From Rhodoblastus acidophilus (GTDB taxonomy: Bacteria > Pseudomonadota > Alphaproteobacteria > Rhizobiales > Beijerinckiaceae): a stretch of 64,000 bases of DNA. The notes under the pieces are model-generated. The model did not search any database and was not told the origin of the DNA. It saw only the letters and a program-made list of their open reading frames with translations. The position numbers and the translations under genes were made by a program. Positions within the stretch are counted from its first letter, which is position 1; each line of letters opens with the position of its first letter. The DNA lies in contig NZ_WNKS01000002.1 of NCBI RefSeq assembly GCF_009720655.1, forward strand, positions 352,091-416,090, written 5' to 3'. Positions 17,379 through 25,536 of this stretch are shown in pieces.

Positions 17379-18911
17379 ATGGCCTCGATCGCCGCCGCCA
17401 CTGTTTCGTCAGCCGCGCCTGTGCGAACGCGCGCCGGCGCGCTGGTCTCGCTGGCGATCGTGGCGCTCGCCGCGGTCATCCAGGGCATGGGCGAACAGAT
17501 CTGCGACAATTCCTGGCTGATCCTGTTCGCCGAACGTGTCTATGAAGGCGCGACGCCTTACGTCGACATCACCGATCCGAACCTGCCCGCGACCTGGCTT
17601 GTCTACATGCCCGCGGTCATTTTGCAGAAGTGGACCGGCCTACGCGCGGAAAGTTTTGTCTTCGTCGAAATCCTGGCTCTGACTTTCGCCACCGGGGCCT
17701 TCGCGCTGCGCATCCTCCGCGCCGCCCGTCTCGACGCCGACGTCGACGTGGCCGCCATCCGAAATTTTGCGCTGTTCGCCAGCCTGATCGTCTGGGGCGC
17801 CAATTTCGGACAGCGCGAACATTTCACCGTGCTGCTCATGCTGCCGTTTCTTGCCTTGTGCGCCGCCCGGGCCTCCGGCGCCGCCATCGGAACGGGCGTC
17901 GCCGTTGTCGCGGGCCTCCTCGCCGCCGCAGCAGTGTGCATCAAGCCCTTTTACGCTTTGCCGCTGGCGTTGCCCGTCGTCGCGGCCATGATTGTCCGCC
18001 GCTCGGCGCGCCCCGCCCTGGGGCCGGAAATTTTTGGCGCGGCCCTGGCGACAGCCGTCGGTTACGCGGCGACCTACAAGCTGACGCCAGCCTATTTCAC
18101 CCTTGAAATGCCGCAACTCACCGCCGTCTATCTCGCGGGGCGCTATCCGCTCCTGGAGATCCTGACGCGCCCGATGGTCCCCTATCTGCTGGTCACGCTC
18201 GGCCTGCTCGCCCACTTCATCCGGCGCAACCGCGATCCGCGCGTCCTCATGCTCACGGCAAGCGCCGCTGGCTTCCTCGCCACCTTCATCATCCAGGGCA
18301 AGATGTCATACAATCACGCCCTGCCCGCCATCCACCTCGTCGTTGTCGCCTTCGGCGTCGAATACGCCCGGCGCCGGGTGCAAAATCCCGACGCCGCCGC
18401 CCTCTTCCTGCGTCGCCTCGCGACACCGGTCATCGCGCTCGCGCCCATGTTCGGCCTGATCCACCTCAACCTGTTGCGGATGACGCCACATGCCGGCGTG
18501 CGAGAAGCCGTCGAGCGCCTCGCGCCCGCACATCCTTCGATCGGCGGCATCGTCGAATCCTTCTCCATCGCCTTTCCGATGGTCCGTCAGGTCAACGGCC
18601 GCTGGGTCGGGCGCGCCAGCGCCATCTGGGGAACCGATGTCGGCCTCTATCTGCTCACGCTTGCCTCCACCACGCCGGAACACAGGCGCCGGATCGAGGA
18701 TGTTATCCACAGCCAGCGCGCCTGGCTCGCCGAGGATCTTTCGCAAGGCAAGCCGGACGTGATCCTGGTGGAAGACGCCAACGTGCGCCGGCGCGAACTC
18801 GCCACCAGCGAACTCGCCCGCGCGCTGGACGGCTACAGCCACGCAACCGATGTCGAAGATGTGGAAATTTGGCTGCGGGACGACCTTCTGGCGCAAGGCT
18901 CGAAGTCTTGA
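17379..18911 (+). CDS. Polytopic membrane protein, GT-C glycosyltransferase-like
   Basis: 510 residues with about ten hydrophobic segments in the first 370 and a soluble C-terminal tail of roughly 130. The first extracytoplasmic loop has acidic and aromatic residues (DNSWLILFAERVYEGATPYV...DITDPNLPATW), the layout of lipid-sugar-dependent GT-C enzymes, where an Asp in that loop is catalytic. The start is the ATG at 17379. Function is inferred from topology only; a substrate or acceptor cannot be named. Confidence 0.65.
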   Translation: MASIAAATVSSAAPVRTRAGALVSLAIVALAAVIQGMGEQICDNSWLILFAERVYEGATPYVDITDPNLPATWLVYMPAVILQKWTGLRAESFVFVEILALTFATGAFALRILRAARLDADVDVAAIRNFALFASLIVWGANFGQREHFTVLLMLPFLALCAARASGAAIGTGVAVVAGLLAAAAVCIKPFYALPLALPVVAAMIVRRSARPALGPEIFGAALATAVGYAATYKLTPAYFTLEMPQLTAVYLAGRYPLLEILTRPMVPYLLVTLGLLAHFIRRNRDPRVLMLTASAAGFLATFIIQGKMSYNHALPAIHLVVVAFGVEYARRRVQNPDAAALFLRRLATPVIALAPMFGLIHLNLLRMTPHAGVREAVERLAPAHPSIGGIVESFSIAFPMVRQVNGRWVGRASAIWGTDVGLYLLTLASTTPEHRRRIEDVIHSQRAWLAEDLSQGKPDVILVEDANVRRRELATSELARALDGYSHATDVEDVEIWLRDDLLAQGSKS

Positions 18912-18918
18912 GCGCTCT

Positions 18919-19614
18919 TTAGCCACCCACGAAACCCGCGCCGATGTTGATCGTCATCGCCAGCACGGCGTTGTTGTAGAAGAAGGCCAGAATGCAATGC
19001 GCCGTCGCCAGGCGGCGCAACGGGCGTCCCGTGATGTTGACGTCGGCGGTGGCGCAAGCGACGCCAATCACATAGGAAAAATACAGAAAGTCGGGATAGT
19101 CCGGCCGGTCTTCGCCCGGAAATTGGATGCCGCCGCTCCATTTGCCCGGCCCTTCCTCCCGCGCCGTGCGATAGAATTCATGGGCGTAATGCAGCGCGAA
19201 GGCGAGATGCACCAGCAGCCAAGAGCCGACGATTGTCGATATGGCCAGAGCGATGTGAAGGGTCTTGGCGTCGATCGGAGCGCCCTTGATCGCAAGAAGA
19301 TGGGCGAAGATGGCGCCGTAGGAACAGGCGGCGGCGAGCGCCGTGAGAATCAGCACGACATTGCGGCCATCGTCCTGCAACGCGGCGCGACGGTGGATGT
19401 CCTTGTGCTCCGAGCGGACGATCATCACCGCCGCGGCGATGAGATAGGTCCAACAGCCGACGTTCCAGCCGATCAGGCCTCGCGTCGCCGCCCACCAGTG
19501 GCCGGGGAGCAGCACGCCGACAGCCACGCCGAGCGCCACGGAAAACAGCAGGCGCGGGCGCGCTCTCGCCACGCGCAGAATTTTGGGAAAACGGCGGGCG
19601 GGCGCCGCCGTCAC
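18919..19614 (-). CDS. DUF1345 family membrane protein
   Basis: 231 residues with about five membrane helices. The DUF1345 signature is clear: GGIQFPGEDRPDYPDFLYFS, then a TADVNITGRPLRRL stretch and the end NNAVLAMTINIGAGF. The function of the family is unknown. It overlaps ispA by 4 bases (ATGA) on the same strand, so it is probably expressed with farnesyl diphosphate synthase, and it converges on the GT-C-like gene with a 7-base gap. Confidence 0.88.
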   Translation of the reverse strand: MTAAPARRFPKILRVARARPRLLFSVALGVAVGVLLPGHWWAATRGLIGWNVGCWTYLIAAAVMIVRSEHKDIHRRAALQDDGRNVVLILTALAAACSYGAIFAHLLAIKGAPIDAKTLHIALAISTIVGSWLLVHLAFALHYAHEFYRTAREEGPGKWSGGIQFPGEDRPDYPDFLYFSYVIGVACATADVNITGRPLRRLATAHCILAFFYNNAVLAMTINIGAGFVGG

Positions 19615-20537
19615 GATTTCCGCATAGCGGTGAAGCGCGCGGCCTCGGCCAGGATCGCCGCCTTGTCGCCGAAACAGCCCAGCGCTTCAATCGCCTCGCG
19701 CGAAAGAGCGTCGCGGCGCTTGCGCGCCTCGTCGATCCCGAGCACGGCGACCAGCGTCGCCTTGTTGCGGTCGGCGTCCTTGCCGGCGCGCTTGCCCAGC
19801 GCCGCCGTGTCGCCTTCGGCGTCCAAAATGTCGTCGGCGACCTGGAAGGCCGCGCCCAGGGCCGCGCCGTAACGGCTCAGGGCCTCCCGCTGCGCCGAAT
19901 CGGCGCCGCCCATGCGCGCGCCCGCCTCGACCGCGTTGAGCAGAAGCGCCCCGGTCTTCATCGATTGCATCAGCATGACGAATTCGCGGCTGTGCGACTC
20001 TTTGCGCGACTCCGCCTCGAGATCGAGCGCCTGTCCCCCAACCATGCCGCCCAGGCCCGAGGCGCGCGCCAGCATGACGGTCAAATCCGCGCGCACCGCC
20101 GGATCGGGATGAGTCGGCGTATCGGCGATCACGTCGAAGGCGTAGGTGAGCAGGGCGTCGCCGGCGAGAATGGCGCAGGCCTCGTCAAAGGCCTTGTGGC
20201 AGGTGGGGCGTCCGCGCCGCAAATCGTCATTGTCCATTGCCGGAAGGTCATCGTGGACCAGCGAATAGCAATGAATCATCTCAAGCGCGCAGGCGGCGCG
20301 CAAAACGCCGTCACCCTCGGCGCCGAGCATGCGCGCGGTTTCGACCAGAAGGAACGGCCGCAGGCGCTTGCCGCCGCCGAGCGAGCCGTAGCGGATGGCT
20401 TCGAGCAGCCGGGACGGGCGATCTTTTTCACCCGGCAACAGATGGGGCGACAGCAGGCGGTCGAGCATCTGTTCCGTGGCGTCCGCCACCGCAACCAGCC
20501 GCGCCGAAAACGCGTCGCGCAAAACCTCTCCCGACAT
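19611..20537 (-). CDS. ispA: Farnesyl/geranyl diphosphate synthase
   Basis: 308 residues from ATG 20537; an upstream ATG at 20561 would add 8. Trans-isoprenyl diphosphate synthase joining IPP to allylic diphosphates. The first Asp-rich motif is VHDDLPAMDNDDLRRG and the second is DDILDAEGD, with GGGKRLRP for IPP binding. The residues before the first motif (EMIHCYSLVHDD) fit a C15 product. It is the terminal isoprenoid-supply gene relative to ispG at 12.4 kb. Confidence 0.93.
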   Translation of the reverse strand: MSGEVLRDAFSARLVAVADATEQMLDRLLSPHLLPGEKDRPSRLLEAIRYGSLGGGKRLRPFLLVETARMLGAEGDGVLRAACALEMIHCYSLVHDDLPAMDNDDLRRGRPTCHKAFDEACAILAGDALLTYAFDVIADTPTHPDPAVRADLTVMLARASGLGGMVGGQALDLEAESRKESHSREFVMLMQSMKTGALLLNAVEAGARMGGADSAQREALSRYGAALGAAFQVADDILDAEGDTAALGKRAGKDADRNKATLVAVLGIDEARKRRDALSREAIEALGCFGDKAAILAEAARFTAMRKS

Positions 20538-20645
20538 GATGCTTCCCAAACTTTGTTTCAAACCACAGCCTTGGCTTGCCCCAAGGTTTTGGTCGGGTCA
20601 AGCGCGGAACGGCCGTCTTGGGCGGAGCTTTCGAAATCTTGCGGC

Positions 20646-20987
20646 TCAGCGCCGGACAGCGCGCGTGAGTTCAGCCTTGGTCATGTGGGAGCGCCCGGGA
20701 ATGTCGAGCCGCCTGGCCTCGGCATAAAGCTCCGCCTTGCTTCCGTCCTCCTCCGCGCGCGCCTGGGCGGTTTCGCCCCGCGCCTCCTTCGCCTTGGTCT
20801 TTCGCAGGTTCTCCCTGTTCTTCCCAGGCGATTCCTGGTTCGAGGCGCCAGCCTCGTGCAACCCGATGGCGATGGCCTGTTTCGGATTCCTGACCTTCTA
20901 GCCGGTCGAGGTTGCGAGTTCGCCGTGCTTGAACTCGTGCATGACGCGCCCGACCGTCTCCTTTTGCCGCTTCGAATGTCTGGCCAT
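20646..20987 (-). pseudogene. DUF6496-like small protein gene interrupted by an amber codon
   Basis: From ATG 20987 (GGGAG 6 bases upstream) the frame reads MARHSKRQKETVGRVMHEFK, then HGELATSTG, then TAG at 20900-20898, and continues in the same frame as KVRNPKQAIAIGLHEAGASN to a stop at 20646. Both halves together match the DUF6496 pattern (ETVxRVMHEFKHGEL...KxxKQAIAIALxEAG), and a C-terminal SAP/Rho-N-like stretch (SKAELYAEARRLDIPGRSHMTKAELTRAVRR, split here only by residues) ends it. The family's role is unknown. One substitution would restore 113 residues, so it is a recent pseudogene or a readthrough case. Confidence 0.75.
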
Positions 20988-21035
20988 GGGATGCTCCCTT
21001 GGCCAGCACAACGCGCGAACGACGCAAACGGTCGC

Positions 21036-22472
21036 CTATTGCGCCCGAAGCCCGTCTTCGCCGATGAAGGCGATGCGCACCATATTGGTCGCGCCCGGCG
21101 TGCCGAAGGGCACGCCCGCGATGATCACGATGCGGTCGCCAGGCTCGGCGAAATGCCGGCGCACCGCGAATTTGCAGGCGCGATTGGCCATGTCGTCGAC
21201 GTCGTGGGCGTCCCGCGTGACCGCCGATTCGGTGCCCCAGACCAGGGTCAGGCGCCGCGCCGTGTCGCGATTGGGCGTCAGCGTCAGGATGGGCGCGCGC
21301 GGTCGTTCGCGGGCGACGCGCAGCGCCGTCGCTCCCGAGGCCGTCCAGGCGACAATCGCCGTCATTTCCAGATTCTCCGCCATGTCGCGCGCTGCGCTCG
21401 CCACCGCGTCGGCGCCGGTCTTTTCCGGGGCGGCGCGCTGGGCGTTGATGATGCTGCGATAGACCGGCTCCATTTCCACGCTCTCGGCGATGCGGTTCAT
21501 CATCGCGACAGCGTCGATGGGATACTGGCCCGAAGCCGATTCCGCCGAGAGCATGATGGCGTCGGCGCCCTCGAATACGGCGGTGGCGACATCGGACACT
21601 TCCGCGCGGGTCGGCGTCGGCGAGGTGATCATCGATTCCAGCATCTGCGTCGCCACGATCACCGGGCGCCCGAGCTTGCGGGCCTCGCGGGTGATGCGTT
21701 TTTGCAGGCCCGGCACTTTTTCGGGCGGCACTTCCACGCCGAGATCGCCGCGCGCCACCATCAGCCCGTCGGCGGCGAGCATGATCTCATCCAGCCGCGC
21801 GATGGCCTGAGGCTTCTCGATCTTGGCCAGAACCAGCGCCTTGTCGCCGGCGATGGCCTTGACCGCCTTCACATCCTCGGCGCGCTGGACGAAGGAGAGC
21901 GCGATCCAGTCCACCCCCGCCTCGACGGCGGCTTCAAGGTCGACCTGATCCTTCTCGGTCATGGCGGCGTCGGGAATTTCCGTGTCCGGCAGGCTCACGC
22001 CCTTGCGGTTGGAGATGCGGCCGCCGACCTCGACCTTGGTCACGGCGCGGTCCGGCTCCGTCTCGACCACCGCCAGCCTGAGGCGGCCGTCGTCGATCAG
22101 CATCTTGTGGCCGGGTTGCAGACATTCCAGAATTTCCGGATGCGGCAGGCGCACGCGGGTGGCGTCGCCGTGGGCCTCGTCGGAATCGAGCACGAAATTC
22201 TGTCCCTTCACTAGATCGGCGCCGCCCTCGGCGAAGGCGCCGACCCGCAATTTCGGTCCCTGGAGATCGACCAGAATGCCGATGGGACGCCCCACCTTTT
22301 CCTCGACGGCGCGAATCATCGCCACGCGCTCGCGCATGCCCTCCGGATTGGTGTGGCTCATGTTGATTCGGAACAGGTCGGCGCCGGCCCGCCACAGGTT
22401 TTCAATCATGGCCTCGTCGTTGGAGGCCGGTCCGAGCGTGGCGACGATCTTGCAGCGGCGGGTGCGCTTCAT
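21036..22472 (-). CDS. pyk: Pyruvate kinase
   Basis: 478 residues. It converts phosphoenolpyruvate and ADP to pyruvate and ATP in glycolysis. Substrate and metal motifs include RINMSHTNPEG, ILVDLQGPKLRVG, ALVLAKIEKPQAI (catalytic Lys), VARGDLGVEVP and TQMLESM. The ATG at 22472 is chosen because AGGAG lies 6 bases before it; a TTG precedes it directly. It follows the DUF1036 gene by 10 bases on the same strand. Confidence 0.97.
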   Translation of the reverse strand: MKRTRRCKIVATLGPASNDEAMIENLWRAGADLFRINMSHTNPEGMRERVAMIRAVEEKVGRPIGILVDLQGPKLRVGAFAEGGADLVKGQNFVLDSDEAHGDATRVRLPHPEILECLQPGHKMLIDDGRLRLAVVETEPDRAVTKVEVGGRISNRKGVSLPDTEIPDAAMTEKDQVDLEAAVEAGVDWIALSFVQRAEDVKAVKAIAGDKALVLAKIEKPQAIARLDEIMLAADGLMVARGDLGVEVPPEKVPGLQKRITREARKLGRPVIVATQMLESMITSPTPTRAEVSDVATAVFEGADAIMLSAESASGQYPIDAVAMMNRIAESVEMEPVYRSIINAQRAAPEKTGADAVASAARDMAENLEMTAIVAWTASGATALRVARERPRAPILTLTPNRDTARRLTLVWGTESAVTRDAHDVDDMANRACKFAVRRHFAEPGDRIVIIAGVPFGTPGATNMVRIAFIGEDGLRAQ

Positions 22473-22482
22473 CAATTTCTCC

Positions 22483-22914
22483 TCAGCGTGTCTGGCTGGA
22501 ATCGGTCAGCTGGACCGTCCAGTTCTTCGCGTCCTTGCCGGTGTCGACCTCGAAGAAGCCGGACCGATCGAAGCCGCGCACAAAACAGTCCTCGCGGCCG
22601 TCGATTCGGAATTCGCGGTCACGGGTGCACATGAAGGCCTTGCCCTTCCATTCGCCGCCATGCTCGTCGATGGCGTAGACATAGTAGAATTCCGCCGCCA
22701 GCGGCCCGCGCAGCAGCGTCTCGCAGGCGCTGGGCTTGATGTTCCACCAGCCCTCGGACACCCAGCCCGTCCCGTTGGTGTAGGCCAGCGCCACGCTGAC
22801 CTTTGCGCCGGTGTTGTTGCACATCCGGAAATCGGCGCGGGCGGCGCCGGAGAGCAGGCAGGCGGACACAAGGGCGGCGCAGGCCGCGGTCAGGCGGCGG
22901 GCTGTGATGATCAT
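22483..22914 (-). CDS. DUF1036 secreted protein
   Basis: 143 residues from the ATG at 22914, giving a Sec signal peptide (MIITARRLTAACAALVSACL then LSGAARA) and a mature domain beginning DFRMCNNTG. DUF1036 traits are RMCNNTGAKVSVALAY, GWWNIKPSACETLL, FYYVYA and FVRGFDRSGFFEVDTG. Six cysteines are present in the mature part. Family function is unknown; it is often located next to pyk in Rhizobiales, as here. In-frame ATGs at 22941 and 22968 would lengthen the N-terminus. Confidence 0.88.
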   Translation of the reverse strand: MIITARRLTAACAALVSACLLSGAARADFRMCNNTGAKVSVALAYTNGTGWVSEGWWNIKPSACETLLRGPLAAEFYYVYAIDEHGGEWKGKAFMCTRDREFRIDGREDCFVRGFDRSGFFEVDTGKDAKNWTVQLTDSSQTR

Positions 22915-23036
22915 GCGGCTCGTTCTCTGGCGTCGCGACATTTGTAGCTCTTGACTATGACGACGCAATTTTTCTTTTAACCTTTAGCGCGGAGGGCGTC
23001 GACCGTCGAACCGCAACCTTCGCCATAAGGGCTCCG

Positions 23037-23840
23037 GTGCACGACCTCCCTTCTCCTTCCGAAGTCGACGTTTTCCAGCAGGTCGCCGGCGCGCCGGACC
23101 AGCGTCTGATCCTGTTCTGCGACCACGCCAGCAACGCCTTGCCCCACGCTTACGGCGATCTCGGCCTGACCCGCGACCAGCTGGAGCGGCACATCGCCTA
23201 TGACATCGGCGCGGCGGAGGTGACGCGGCGCCTGGCGGCGCTCACCGGCGCCGGCGCCGTGCTGGCCGGTTTTTCCCGCCTGCTGATTGATCCCAATCGC
23301 GGCGAGGACGACCCCACCCTGGTCATGCGCATGTCGGATGGGGCCGTAATTCCCGGCAATGCAAGGGCGGGCGCCGACGAAATCGCGTCGCGGGTCGAAA
23401 AATTCTGGCGGCCTTATCGAAGCGCCTGCGGCGCCTTGGTCGACGCGGCGCTGGCGGCGAATCAGGTCCCCATCCTGCTGGGCGTTCACAGTTTCACTCC
23501 CAGTTTCAAGGGGTGCGCGCGGCCCTGGCCCTGCGGCGTGCTGTGGGACCGCGACCCGCGCCTCGCCGCGCCGCTGATCGAAGCTTTGCGCGGCGAAGGT
23601 CTTCTGGTTGGCGACAACGAACCCTATGACGGCGCGCTGAAGAACGATTCCATGTACGAACTGTCGACCGCGCGCGGCGTCCCCGGCGCGCTGATCGAAA
23701 TCCGCCAGGACGAATTAGGAACGCCCGAGGATTGCGAGATCTGGGCGCAGCGCCTCGCGCGGGCGCTGCCTGGCGTGTTGGCGCGCCCTGAGACCGAGCG
23801 GCTCGAATTCTTTGGCTCTCGCGCCGATGGCCGCGAATAA
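23037..23840 (+). CDS. N-formylglutamate amidohydrolase family protein
   Basis: 267 residues with a GTG start. The PF05013-type metal-dependent amidohydrolase pattern is present: FCDHASNALP, RLLIDPNRG, LGVHSFTP, GDNEPYDG and LIEIRQDE. In histidine degradation this family releases glutamate from N-formylglutamate, but no hut genes are nearby and many alphaproteobacterial paralogues have uncertain substrates. It stands alone, divergent from the DUF1036-pyk pair. Confidence 0.85.
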   Translation: MHDLPSPSEVDVFQQVAGAPDQRLILFCDHASNALPHAYGDLGLTRDQLERHIAYDIGAAEVTRRLAALTGAGAVLAGFSRLLIDPNRGEDDPTLVMRMSDGAVIPGNARAGADEIASRVEKFWRPYRSACGALVDAALAANQVPILLGVHSFTPSFKGCARPWPCGVLWDRDPRLAAPLIEALRGEGLLVGDNEPYDGALKNDSMYELSTARGVPGALIEIRQDELGTPEDCEIWAQRLARALPGVLARPETERLEFFGSRADGRE

Positions 23841-23902
23841 AAGGGAATGACGATACAACCCTGGATTGGTTGCTTTTAGTCCAGTATTTTTATAGATTAA
23901 TT

Positions 23903-23970
23903 ACGCGATTTGGTCACAGCAATCGCCCGGCTCGCCCGCGCCACCTCCCCCCGGTGGCGCGGGTTTTTTT
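23903..23970 (+). ncRNA. Candidate small RNA ending in a CCUCC-loop terminator
   Basis: Between the amidohydrolase stop and gapR, a TATAGA -10 (23891-23896) precedes about 68 bases that end at a strong intrinsic terminator. The -35 is ambiguous: TTGGTT with 19 bases or TTGCTT with 15. The terminator loop contains ACCTCCCCCC, an anti-Shine-Dalgarno motif of the kind displayed in loops by several alphaproteobacterial trans-acting small RNAs. The terminator stands 100 bases before gapR, so it does not end the gapR message. It could instead simply terminate the amidohydrolase transcript. Confidence 0.35.
23935..23970 (+). terminator. Intrinsic terminator
   Basis: Arms CCCGCGCCACC (23935-23945) and GGTGGCGCGGG (23953-23963) pair perfectly over 11 bases around TCCCCCC, followed by seven T (23964-23970). 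It separates the amidohydrolase gene, or the candidate small RNA, from gapR. Confidence 0.9.
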
Positions 23971-24071
23971 CAGACCCTCACAGCGAACCCGCGGAAGCGT
24001 GGCGTCCTTGACGCCGGCGCCGCTCTGGTTCATCAAAACCCCGAATTCAACCAGACCCAGGATCGATCATT

Positions 24072-24314
24072 ATGAGCGCAGCCTCGCTCGACGGCGGCCA
24101 TCTCAAAGCCTTTATCGAACGCATCGAACGCCTCGAAGAGGAAAAGAAGGCGATCGCCGACGATATCAAGGATGTTTACGCCGAGGCCAAGGGCAATGGC
24201 TACGACGTCAAGATCATGCGCAAGATCGTCTCCATCCGCCGCCAGGACGAAAACAAGCGCCGAGAGGAAGAGGAGATTCTGGATCTCTACCTGTCGGCCC
24301 TCGGCGCGGAGTAA
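24072..24314 (+). CDS. gapR: GapR-like DUF2312 (UPF0335) nucleoid protein
   Basis: 80 residues, almost entirely coiled coil: [18 protein letters not shown] then [32 protein letters not shown] and LDLYLSALG. This is the DUF2312 pattern of Caulobacter GapR, which binds overtwisted AT-rich DNA ahead of forks and polymerases and stimulates topoisomerases. Length and motif order are normal. It lies after a strong terminator and is probably monocistronic. Confidence 0.92.
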   Translation: MSAASLDGGHLKAFIERIERLEEEKKAIADDIKDVYAEAKGNGYDVKIMRKIVSIRRQDENKRREEEEILDLYLSALGAE

Positions 24315-24411
24315 TTTATTTCGCAATGCGCGATTTGCGGCTCGCGCCTTGCCGAAGGGCTCAGCCGCGCATAGGTCATGGCCAAGTTTCTCGTTCGATA
24401 TGGGAATGGCC

Positions 24412-25494
24412 ATGACTGACGCCAAATTGTTTCAGCCCTTTCAACTCGGCGCGCTGACGCTGAAGAATCGCGTTGTGATGGCGCCGCTGACCCGCAACCG
24501 GGCGACGCCGGGCAATGCCGCCAACGCCCTGATCGCCGAGCAATACCGCCAGAGGGCCGGCGCGGGCCTGCTGATCACCGAGGCCTCGCCGATTTCCCAG
24601 CAAGGTCAGGGCTATATCAACACGCCCTGGATCGCCACCGACGAGCAAGTGGCGGGCTGGCGGTTGGTGACCGACGCGGTGCATCAGGCCGGCGGCGCGA
24701 TTTTCGTGCAGCTCTGGCATGTCGGCCGCGTCTCGCACGTCTCGCTTCAGCCGGATGGCGGCGCGCCGGTCGCGCCCTCGACGCTCCGCGCCAACACCAA
24801 GACTTTTTTGGGCAGCGGGTTTGTAGACGTTTCCGAGCCCCGCGCTTTGGCGACAGAGGAATTGCAGGGCGTCGTCAACGATTACGTCAAGGCGGCCAAG
24901 AACGCGACGCGCGCCGGATTCGACGGCGTCGAAATCCACGCCGCGAACGGCTATCTGCTCGACCAGTTCCAGCGCGATTCCAGCAACAAGCGCACCGACG
25001 CCTACGGCGGCTCCATCGAGAACCGCGCCCGGCTGACGTTGGAGGTCATCGACGCCATGCTCGCGGCGCTGCCGCCCGAAAAAATCGGCATCCGCTTCTC
25101 GCCGGTCAGCCCGGCCAACGATGTCGCCGACAGCAATCCGCAAGCCCTGTTCGGCTATCTCGTCGAACAGGTTGGCAAGCGCAAGCTCGCCTACGTCCAT
25201 ATCGTCGAGGGAGCGACCGGCGGCCCGCGCGACTACGCGCCCTTCGACTACGCCGCGCTGCGGAAAAGTTTTGGCGGCGCCTATATCGCCAACAACGGCT
25301 ATGACCGCGACATGGCCCTCAACGCCGTCGAGACCGGCGCGGCCGATCTCGTCGCCTTCGGCCGTCCCTTCATCTCCAACCCCGATCTCGTCGACCGGCT
25401 GCGAACGGGCGCGGCGCTGGCCGAACTCGACAAGTCCACCCTCTATGGCGGCGACGCCCACGGCTACACCGACTATCCCCGTTTGGGGCAGTGA
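24412..25494 (+). CDS. Old Yellow Enzyme family alkene reductase
   Basis: 360 residues from ATG 24412; ATGs at 24400 and 24406 are in frame and equally possible. FMN-dependent NAD(P)H:enone reductase of the NemA class. Seen are LKNRVVMAPLTRNRA, QLWHVGRVSH (active site), GVEIHAANGYLLDQF, RTDAYGGSIENRARL and the C-terminal DLVAFGRPFISNPDL that binds FMN phosphate. It typically detoxifies electrophilic alkenes. The gene is convergent with yifB, with a hairpin between them. Confidence 0.93.
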   Translation: MTDAKLFQPFQLGALTLKNRVVMAPLTRNRATPGNAANALIAEQYRQRAGAGLLITEASPISQQGQGYINTPWIATDEQVAGWRLVTDAVHQAGGAIFVQLWHVGRVSHVSLQPDGGAPVAPSTLRANTKTFLGSGFVDVSEPRALATEELQGVVNDYVKAAKNATRAGFDGVEIHAANGYLLDQFQRDSSNKRTDAYGGSIENRARLTLEVIDAMLAALPPEKIGIRFSPVSPANDVADSNPQALFGYLVEQVGKRKLAYVHIVEGATGGPRDYAPFDYAALRKSFGGAYIANNGYDRDMALNAVETGAADLVAFGRPFISNPDLVDRLRTGAALAELDKSTLYGGDAHGYTDYPRLGQ

Positions 25495-25506
25495 TCTCTT
25501 GTTTTC

Positions 25507-25536
25507 GCCGCACGAACTCTCACGAGTTCGCGCGGC
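25507..25536. repeat. Hairpin between convergent genes
   Basis: GCCGCACGAACTC (25507-25519) and GAGTTCGCGCGGC (25524-25536) pair over 13 positions with one mismatch around a TCAC loop, ending at the yifB stop codon. No T-run follows on either strand. It resembles in position, not in sequence, the palindromes after nudC and ispG. Confidence 0.6.

Noticed and set aside
19965..22214. A 749-codon plus-strand frame across ispA and pyk
   Set aside because: It lies opposite two recognisable enzymes and spans their boundary; the product is Arg/His/Gly-rich shadow sequence.
25507..25536. Hairpin read as an intrinsic terminator of yifB or the OYE gene
   Set aside because: The stem is strong, but no T-run follows on either strand, so it is listed only as a hairpin.
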